From contig VBON01000124.1 in the NCBI GenBank assembly GCA_005877525.1, forward strand, positions 1-12,484: a stretch of DNA of 12,484 nucleotides. Reading direction: 5' to 3'. Positions 7,807 through 12,484 of this stretch are shown piece after piece. Source of the stretch: Nitrospirota bacterium. Its GTDB lineage: Bacteria > Nitrospirota > Nitrospiria > Nitrospirales > NS-4. Under the pieces are notes generated by a model. The model was given only the letters and a program-made list of their open reading frames with translations, did no database searches and was not told the DNA's origin. A program made the translations under genes and the position numbers. Position 1 is the first letter of the stretch. The number at the start of each line of letters is the position of its first letter.

Positions 7807-7828
7807 TGTGACCAAAAACAAATATACT
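7800..7828 (+). promoter_or_regulatory. Predicted sigma70-type promoter for lepA and downstream genes
   Basis: TTGACA (7800-7805) is separated by exactly 17 bases from TATACT (7823-7828), one mismatch from consensus overall. Transcription would start near 7835, leaving a leader of roughly 20 bases that contains the lepA ribosome binding site. The promoter probably serves the run lepA-lepB-rfaE-kdsB-pyrG, as no other good promoter is evident within it. Confidence 0.78.
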
Positions 7829-7843
7829 TTGCGGAGTTACCTC

Positions 7844-7850
7844 GAAGGAG
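7844..7850 (+). promoter_or_regulatory. Ribosome binding site that decides the lepA start
   Basis: GAAGGAG lies five bases before the TTG at 7856. The in-frame GTG at 7808 has no such site and lies between the -35 and -10 of the predicted promoter, so the TTG is the better start. Confidence 0.8.
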
Positions 7851-7855
7851 ACCAT

Positions 7856-9997
7856 TTGCAGACCCACATCAGGAACTTCTCCATAATCGCGCACATCGAC
7901 CACGGGAAATCGACTCTTGCGGACAGGTTGCTGGAATATACAGGTGCCATCACCCCTAGAGAATCCCGAGAGCAAATCCTCGACGCGATGGACCTCGAGC
8001 GGGAGCGCGGAATTACCATCAAGGCTCACACCGTTACCGTCCGGTACAAGGCTGAGGACGGAGAGGAATATCTCCTCAATCTGATCGACACCCCAGGACA
8101 TGTCGACTTCACGTATGAAGTCTCCCGGAGCCTGGCGGCCTGTGAAGGAGCGCTGCTCCTCGTGGACGCCTCGCAGGGCGTCGAAGCGCAAACAATCGCC
8201 AACGCGAATCTTGCAATCGAGAACGGGCTGACGATCATTCCGGTGATCAACAAGGTGGATTTAGCCAGCGCGGATATTGACGGCACCAAGCGCCAGATCG
8301 AGGATGTCTTAAGCCTGGACACGCACGATGCTCTTCTGACCAGCGCCAAAGCAGGACTCGGCACTAAGGAAGTTTTAGAAGCAATCATCAAGCGTATTCC
8401 CGCACCCCGTGGCGATGCAGGAGGACCGCTGAAGGCCCTGGTCTTCGACTCCTGGTTCGACAACTATCAGGGAGTAACGGTGCTTGCCCGCGTAGGCGAC
8501 GGGGAGATCCGGCCGGGCCTGAAAGTCCGCATGACCGGCACGGACAAGAATTTCGAGATCCTGGAGGTCGGAATCTTCACGCCCAAACGGATGAAGACGG
8601 AGAAGCTCTCCACCGGCGAGGTCGGCTATGTCGTGGCGGGAATCAAGCGGGTGGGGGATACGCGCATCGGCGACACGATCACCGAGACGGATCGGCCGAC
8701 GGCGGCTCCGTATCCCGGCTATAAAGAAGCCAAGCCCATGGTGTTCTGTGGTCTCTATTCGACGGATGCCGACCGCTACGAGGATTTACGAGACGCCCTC
8801 GAGAAACTACGCCTGAACGACTCCAGCTTTGTCTATGAGCCTGAAACCTCGGTCGCCCTGGGATTCGGCTTTCGCTGTGGCTTCCTGGGCCTGCTTCATA
8901 TGGAGATCATCCAGGAGCGCCTTGAGCGCGAGTTTGCGCTGGAGTTGATCAGTACGACGCCGACGGTGGTGTACAAGATCAGAACCACCAAAGGCCAGAC
9001 CCTGTACATTGATAACCCGACAAAGCTGCCGGAGCCCACCTCTATCCAGGACTTCGAGGAGCCTTACATTAAGGCGACGCTCATCACGCCGGAGGCCTAT
9101 GTCGGCAACCTCCTGGCCCTGTGCCAGGAGCGCCGCGGCACGCAGAAGGGTTTGACCTATCTGAATCCGACCCGGGTCATGCTTATTTACGAGATGCCGC
9201 TCAGCGAGATCGTGCTCGACTTCTATGACCGACTGAAGTCCAAGACACAGGGCTATGCATCGCTCGACTATGAGGTCATCGGCTACCAGCCAGCCGAGTT
9301 GGTGAAAGTCGATATCCTGCTGAACGGCGAGAGCGTGGATGCCTTGTCGTTTATTGTCCACCGCGATAAAGCGGCCGTCCGAGGCCGACAAGTAGCTGAG
9401 AAGATGAAGGAGTATATTCCGCGTCAGATGTTCGAAGTGTCGATCCAAGCGGCCATCGGCAATAAGATCCTCGCCCGCGAAACGGTCGGGGCGCTGAAGA
9501 AGAATGTAACCGCGAAATGTTACGGTGGGGATATCACCCGGAAAAGGAAATTATGGGAGAAGCAGAAGGAAGGCAAGAAAAGAATGAAGCAGGTCGGCCG
9601 CGTGGAATTCCCTCAGGAGGCCTTCCTGGCCTTGCTGAAGGTGATCGACCGCTTCCACGACCGTTGCCATGAAGAGCAAGTCTCTCTGGCGCGAGTATAC
9701 CGAGGCGATCGTGATCGCGATCGTGCTCGCCCTCTTCATCCGCACATTCGTCGTACAAGCTTTCAAGATCCCCTCGGGTTCGATGATCCAGACCTTGCAG
9801 ATCGGAGACCACATCCTCGTGAACAAAATGGTCTTTGGGTTAAAGATCCCCTGGGATTGCGAATGGGATGCGTCGACGAATCGTACCGGCGTCAAGAGGA
9901 TCCCTCTCTTTTGGTCGTGTTACAGCTACCGAACCTTGCTGCCGGTGACCAACCCCGATCGGGGGGACATCATCGTGTTCATGTTCCCCGAGGATGA
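7856..9997 (+). CDS. lepA: Elongation factor 4 (LepA), with aberrant C-terminal run-on
   Basis: LepA is a ribosome-associated translational GTPase that remodels or back-translocates stalled ribosomes. From the TTG start the protein begins MQTHIRNFSIIAHIDHGKST. The GTPase motifs are G1 at 12-20, DTPGH at 78-82, NKVD at 132-135 and SAK at 163-165. The EF-G-like domains and the LepA-specific C-terminal domain (VDILLNGESVDALSFIVHRD; GGDITRKRKLWEKQKEGKKR) are complete. Family homology ends with VEFPQEAFLALLKV at 9643. The frame then stays open to 9997, adding about 118 Arg- and Pro-rich residues that are only lepB read in the wrong frame. One added base near 9641-9644 would give LLKVDRPLPRPLP and a TGA at 9670-9672, overlapping the lepB ATG and yielding about 605 residues, the normal length. 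The true end is therefore probably 9672. An alternative one-base loss would end the protein at LLK. Confidence 0.93.
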   Translation: MQTHIRNFSIIAHIDHGKSTLADRLLEYTGAITPRESREQILDAMDLERERGITIKAHTVTVRYKAEDGEEYLLNLIDTPGHVDFTYEVSRSLAACEGALLLVDASQGVEAQTIANANLAIENGLTIIPVINKVDLASADIDGTKRQIEDVLSLDTHDALLTSAKAGLGTKEVLEAIIKRIPAPRGDAGGPLKALVFDSWFDNYQGVTVLARVGDGEIRPGLKVRMTGTDKNFEILEVGIFTPKRMKTEKLSTGEVGYVVAGIKRVGDTRIGDTITETDRPTAAPYPGYKEAKPMVFCGLYSTDADRYEDLRDALEKLRLNDSSFVYEPETSVALGFGFRCGFLGLLHMEIIQERLEREFALELISTTPTVVYKIRTTKGQTLYIDNPTKLPEPTSIQDFEEPYIKATLITPEAYVGNLLALCQERRGTQKGLTYLNPTRVMLIYEMPLSEIVLDFYDRLKSKTQGYASLDYEVIGYQPAELVKVDILLNGESVDALSFIVHRDKAAVRGRQVAEKMKEYIPRQMFEVSIQAAIGNKILARETVGALKKNVTAKCYGGDITRKRKLWEKQKEGKKRMKQVGRVEFPQEAFLALLKVIDRFHDRCHEEQVSLARVYRGDRDRDRARPLHPHIRRTSFQDPLGFDDPDLADRRPHPREQNGLWVKDPLGLRMGCVDESYRRQEDPSLLVVLQLPNLAAGDQPRSGGHHRVHVPRG

Positions 9998-10355
9998 GAC
10001 CAAGGACTTCATCAAGCGAGTGATCGGTCTTCCCGGCGACCGGGTCGAGGTTCGGGATAAAAACGTCTATATCAACGGCCAGCCCTTGAGCGAACCGTAT
10101 ACGCAACACGTAGATCCGTCAGTCCTCCCGCATCAGATCCAACCTCGCGATAATCTCGGTCCGCTCACCGTCCCGTCGGATTCCTACTTTGTGATGGGCG
10201 ACAATCGGGACCAGAGCCTCGATAGCCGCTTTTGGGGCTACGTCAAGCGCGAGAAGATCAAGGGCAAGGCGTTCCTCATCTACTGGTCCTGGGATAGTCG
10301 GGGAGACCTTGCGCATATGGTGCGTTGGGAACGGATCGCGAAGCTGATCCGCTGA
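9669..10355 (+). CDS. lepB: Signal peptidase I
   Basis: This inner-membrane serine protease (S26) removes signal peptides from exported proteins. The product has 228 residues. One N-terminal membrane segment lies at about 12-31, followed by the catalytic Ser S38 in the IPSGSM box, the substrate-binding IGDHILVNK segment, the catalytic Lys K116 in FIKRVIGLPGD, and the GDNRDQSLDSRFWG box near the C-terminus. Between VFGLKIP and NPDRGDIIVF sits a segment (about 62-94) with Trp and two Cys that seems longer than in many homologues. No ribosome binding site is visible. Instead, the ATG would overlap the lepA stop (ATGA) if the lepA frame were restored, suggesting coupled translation. rfaE begins 11 bases after the stop. 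Confidence 0.95.
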   Translation: MKSKSLWREYTEAIVIAIVLALFIRTFVVQAFKIPSGSMIQTLQIGDHILVNKMVFGLKIPWDCEWDASTNRTGVKRIPLFWSCYSYRTLLPVTNPDRGDIIVFMFPEDETKDFIKRVIGLPGDRVEVRDKNVYINGQPLSEPYTQHVDPSVLPHQIQPRDNLGPLTVPSDSYFVMGDNRDQSLDSRFWGYVKREKIKGKAFLIYWSWDSRGDLAHMVRWERIAKLIR

Positions 10356-10366
10356 ACGAGCTGTCT

Positions 10367-10738
10367 ATGAAAGCCGCCGGTCTGCAGGCCTACATCAAGA
10401 AATTCAAAGGCGGCAAGATCCTCGTCGTCGGGGATCTCATCCTCGACCAGTACATTTGGGGGCCGGTCTGCCGGATTTCCCCCGAGGCCCCTGTCCCGAT
10501 CGTGAACGTGTCCTCTGAGACACTACAACTGGGCGGCGCAGCCAATGTCTCCAACAACTCGGCACCGACGAAGCCGGCCGGCAGTTCATGGAGGTGCTGC
10601 GCAACCAGGGCATCGGAAGTGACGGCGTTCTCCTCGATCGCGACCGCCCCACGACACGCAAGACTCGGATCATGGCGCACAACCAGCAATTGGTTCGCTT
10701 CGACGTGGAGCGCTGTCATGCGATCAGCGGAGTATTAG
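10367..10738 (+). pseudogene. rfaE1/hldE1: D-glycero-beta-D-manno-heptose-7-phosphate kinase, N-terminal fragment
   Basis: This is the PfkB-family kinase that phosphorylates heptose 7-phosphate at position 1 in ADP-heptose synthesis for the LPS core. The ATG at 10367 gives MKAAGLQAYIKKF, then ILVVGDLILDQYIWGPV, RISPEAPVPIVNV and LQLGGAANVSNN, which match the N-terminal end of RfaE1/HldE up to 10558. After this the frame yields unrelated Ser-, Thr- and Arg-rich sequence until a stop at 10738. The same frame is also open upstream to 10325, inside lepB, but the family N-terminus supports 10367. About 14 residues (the strand after GGAANVxxN) are absent before homology resumes in another frame at 10561. 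The symbol refers to the stand-alone kinase domain. Confidence 0.85.
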
Positions 10739-11307
10739 AAGCGCGCATCAGCCGGTATATAGCGGCCTGTATCCGTTCAGTCGCGGCCGTCGTGGTCTCC
10801 GACTATGCGAAGGGAGTGATTACAGCGCGTCTGATGTCGGACGTGACCGATCTCGCCGATCGCCACAAGATTCCGGTGATTGTCGATCCCAAGGTGGCGC
10901 ACATTGGATACTATAAGGGTGTCACCGTGCTGACGCCGAATCACCTGGAAGCCATCCAGGCGGCTGGTCTGCACGGCGAAGATGAGGACGTGTTGCTTGA
11001 AGCCGGGCGGCAACTGCATCAGCGGCTGGGAGTGCGCGCTGTCTTGATCACGCGAGGGGAGCGTGGCATGAGTCTCTTCGAGGAAGGGGGGCATGTCACT
11101 GCCATCCCGACAGTCGCGAAGCAGGTCTTCGACGTGACAGGTGCTGGCGATACTGTCGTGGCGACGCTGGCGCTCGCGCTCGCGGCCGGTGCGCCCATGC
11201 GCCAAGCTGCTAAACTTGCCAACTATGCGGCAGGCATTGTCGTGGGCTTGATCGGGACGGGGACCGTGACACCCGTCCAACTGCAGGAAGCGCTGGCCCG
11301 TGGATGA
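10561..11307 (+). pseudogene. rfaE1/hldE1: D-glycero-beta-D-manno-heptose-7-phosphate kinase, C-terminal fragment
   Basis: Family homology resumes at 10561 with GTDEAGRQFMEVLRNQGI and runs to the TGA at 11305-11307. Recognisable parts are RNQGIGSDGV, TRKTRIMAHNQQLVRFD, VVVSDYAKG, VIVDPK, TPNHLEA, VLITRGERGMSLF and the PfkB signature DVTGAGDT with its catalytic Asp (11149-11151). The C-terminus ends after ALARG, with no cytidylyltransferase-like HldE2 domain, so the intact gene would be a stand-alone kinase. The first ATG in this frame is 10588, which would give a 239-residue protein lacking the substrate-binding N-terminal part. Translation from there is unlikely to yield an active kinase. 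The TGA overlaps the kdsB ATG (ATGA), a sign of coupled translation. Confidence 0.87.
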
Positions 11308-12143
11308 TTCTTGTGGCTGATCCCGCAGCCCTCGCTCGATCGGCGTCACACGTTTCGCGTGCAGATGTGGTCGTCGTCATTCCCGCCCGCTACGGGTCGA
11401 GCAGATTTATCGGAAAACCTCTGGCTCGAATCGGTAATAAGCCGCTGGTGCAGCAGGTGTATGATCGGGTGTCGACCGTGCGTGGCGTGAAACGCGTTAT
11501 CGTTGCCACCGATGATGAACGAATCCTGACCGTGGTCCAAAACTTTGGCGGTACCGCCATGATGACCGGACAGGACTTGCGGACCGGCTCCGATCGCGTC
11601 GCGCACATCGCGCAGGAGGTCCCGGCCGATGTCTACATCAACCTGCAGGGAGACGAGATCCCGTTGGCCGCGGGTTTCCTCGAGGATCTGATCTTGCCTT
11701 TCATCGGGTCTGACGCCGATGTCGGGACGCTGAAACGCGCGATGAGCGATGAACGTGAACTGAGTGACCCGAATGTCGTGAAGGTCGTCACAGATGAGCA
11801 GGGCTTCGCCTTGTACTTTTCCCGGAGTCTGATTCCGTATGTCAGAGACGGTGCCGCGGGCAAGACGGCCCTCATTCCCGGTTTGCATTGGAAACATCTC
11901 GGCATCTATGCCTATACTCGGGGGGCCCTGATCCGGTTCGCCGGACTCCCGGCCGGATCATTGGAGCGAAGCGAGCAACTTGAACAGTTGCGCCTCTTGG
12001 AAGCGGGGATTCGGATTCGGGTCTGGGAAACGAAGCATGAATCCTTACGCATCGATACACCGAGTGACTTACAGCGAGCCGAACAGATTCTTACCCATGT
12101 AAGTACGAGAGGAGAGCCGGCATGCCACAATTCATCTTTGTGA
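11304..12143 (+). CDS. kdsB: 3-deoxy-manno-octulosonate cytidylyltransferase (CMP-Kdo synthetase)
   Basis: KdsB couples Kdo to CTP, giving CMP-Kdo for the LPS inner core. The product is 279 residues, longer than the roughly 250 usual. The nucleotide-binding start VVVIPARYGSSRFIGKPL is at 23-40 (R29, R34, K38), followed by INLQGDE with the metal ligand D117, ALYFSRSLIPY, HLGIYAY, LEQLRLLEAG and IDTPSDL with the second metal ligand D251. The extra length is about 20 residues before the core and a tail after AEQIL. The ATG overlaps the rfaE stop by four bases; a GTG at 11367 is a possible shorter start without a ribosome binding site. The 3' end overlaps pyrG by 22 bases. Confidence 0.93.
   Translation: MILVADPAALARSASHVSRADVVVVIPARYGSSRFIGKPLARIGNKPLVQQVYDRVSTVRGVKRVIVATDDERILTVVQNFGGTAMMTGQDLRTGSDRVAHIAQEVPADVYINLQGDEIPLAAGFLEDLILPFIGSDADVGTLKRAMSDERELSDPNVVKVVTDEQGFALYFSRSLIPYVRDGAAGKTALIPGLHWKHLGIYAYTRGALIRFAGLPAGSLERSEQLEQLRLLEAGIRIRVWETKHESLRIDTPSDLQRAEQILTHVSTRGEPACHNSSL
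12107..12116 (+). promoter_or_regulatory. Ribosome binding site of pyrG inside kdsB
   Basis: GAGAGGAGAG, with the GGAG core at 12111-12114, stands seven bases before the pyrG ATG and lies within the last codons of kdsB. It fixes the pyrG start and confirms the overlap of the two genes. Confidence 0.75.
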
Positions 12144-12484
12144 CCGGGGGCGTGATCTCGTCGTTGGGCAAAGGCCTCGCCTCTGCGTCGATCGGCAATC
12201 TCTTAGAAAGCCGTGGGGCACGCATTACCTTTCTGAAGCTGGATCCTTATATTAATGTGGACCCCGGCACCATGAACCCTTATCAGCATGGCGAGGTCTA
12301 CGTGACCGAAGATGGGGCCGAGACCGATCTCGACCTCGGCCATTATGAGCGCTTCACGAGTGTCACGATGGGACGGCGGAATAATTTCACGACCGGCCGC
12401 ATCTATTACGACGTGATTATGAAGGAACGGCGCGGGGATTATCTGGGCGGCACCGTTCAAGTCGTGCCGCACATCACCGATGAG
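12122..12484 (+). CDS. pyrG: CTP synthase, N-terminal part (cut by right edge)
   Basis: PyrG converts UTP to CTP with ATP and glutamine-derived ammonia, the last step of pyrimidine nucleotide synthesis. The 121 residues present are the start of the synthetase domain: FVTGGVISSLGKGLASAS (P-loop-like, K17), LKLDPYINVDPGTMNPYQHG, VTEDGAETDLDLGHYERF (D71, equivalent to the Mg-binding D72 of E. coli), NNFTTGRIYYDVI and GGTVQVVPHITDE. The match to the E. coli N-terminus is close throughout. The glutaminase domain lies outside the window. The gene overlaps kdsB, whose enzyme uses CTP. Confidence 0.97.
   Translation, partial: MPQFIFVTGGVISSLGKGLASASIGNLLESRGARITFLKLDPYINVDPGTMNPYQHGEVYVTEDGAETDLDLGHYERFTSVTMGRRNNFTTGRIYYDVIMKERRGDYLGGTVQVVPHITDE

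Noticed and set aside
7767..7855. BirA, BioR or BioQ operator in the bioA-lepA gap
   Set aside because: No TTGTAAAC...GTTTACAA pair, TTATnnATAA box or TGAAC-N3-GTTAC site is present, so a biotin operator cannot be supported.
8807..9448. A 213-codon minus-strand open frame inside lepA (similar ones at 4382-4963 and 11346-11897)
   Set aside because: These are antisense shadows of conserved genes with no ribosome binding site or family resemblance.
9704..9732. Repeated GCGATCGTGATC-like units at the start of lepB
   Set aside because: They encode the Ala/Ile/Val membrane segment of LepB, and the repetition follows from codon choice.
1..12484. Mobile element, CRISPR array, defence system or biosynthetic cluster
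   Set aside because: No transposase, integrase, direct-repeat array or accessory gene group was found. All genes but the small lipoprotein are recognisable enzymes or factors of widespread families.

Overview
The window is a stretch of bacterial core genes from a Gram-negative, high-GC organism. Lipopolysaccharide genes (heptose kinase rfaE/hldE1 and kdsB) show an outer membrane, and a small lipoprotein is also present. Gene order and protein character look most like Nitrospirota (Nitrospira-like). That placement rests on memory of such genomes and was not tested by a search. I see no mobile element, CRISPR array, tRNA or rRNA, and no candidate for a new multi-gene system.

Layout. (1) 1-5158, plus strand: the end of an M48 zinc metallopeptidase, carB, greA and a SAM hydroxide adenosyltransferase (DUF62) follow each other with gaps of 15-28 bases, so they are probably one transcript. 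(2) 5226-5450, plus strand: a 74-residue lipoprotein with its own strong ribosome binding site. (3) 7766-5472, minus strand: bioA (biotin synthesis) followed two bases later by an aldo/keto reductase. This pair converges on the lipoprotein gene across a 21-base gap. (4) 7767-7855: a compact divergent promoter region for bioA and lepA, where two near-consensus sigma70-type promoters share a -35 element. (5) 7856-12484, plus strand: lepA, lepB, rfaE (heptose-7-phosphate kinase), kdsB and pyrG, tightly packed or overlapping. pyrG is cut by the right edge.

Functional links: carB and pyrG both belong to pyrimidine synthesis. PyrG makes the CTP that KdsB uses to activate Kdo, while RfaE supplies the heptose branch of the LPS inner core. 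LepA and LepB deal with translation and protein export.

The most notable points are three broken or abnormal reading frames between about 6.6 and 10.6 kb, and the promoter region. bioA is split by one extra base in a G4 run. lepA has lost its normal stop and reads 328 bases into lepB in another frame. rfaE lacks about 40 bases and changes frame. Three lesions in 4 kb of otherwise well conserved housekeeping genes suggest local assembly or sequencing error more than true decay, but the sequence alone cannot settle this. The promoter region places the lepA start at a TTG codon and makes bioA look nearly leaderless.
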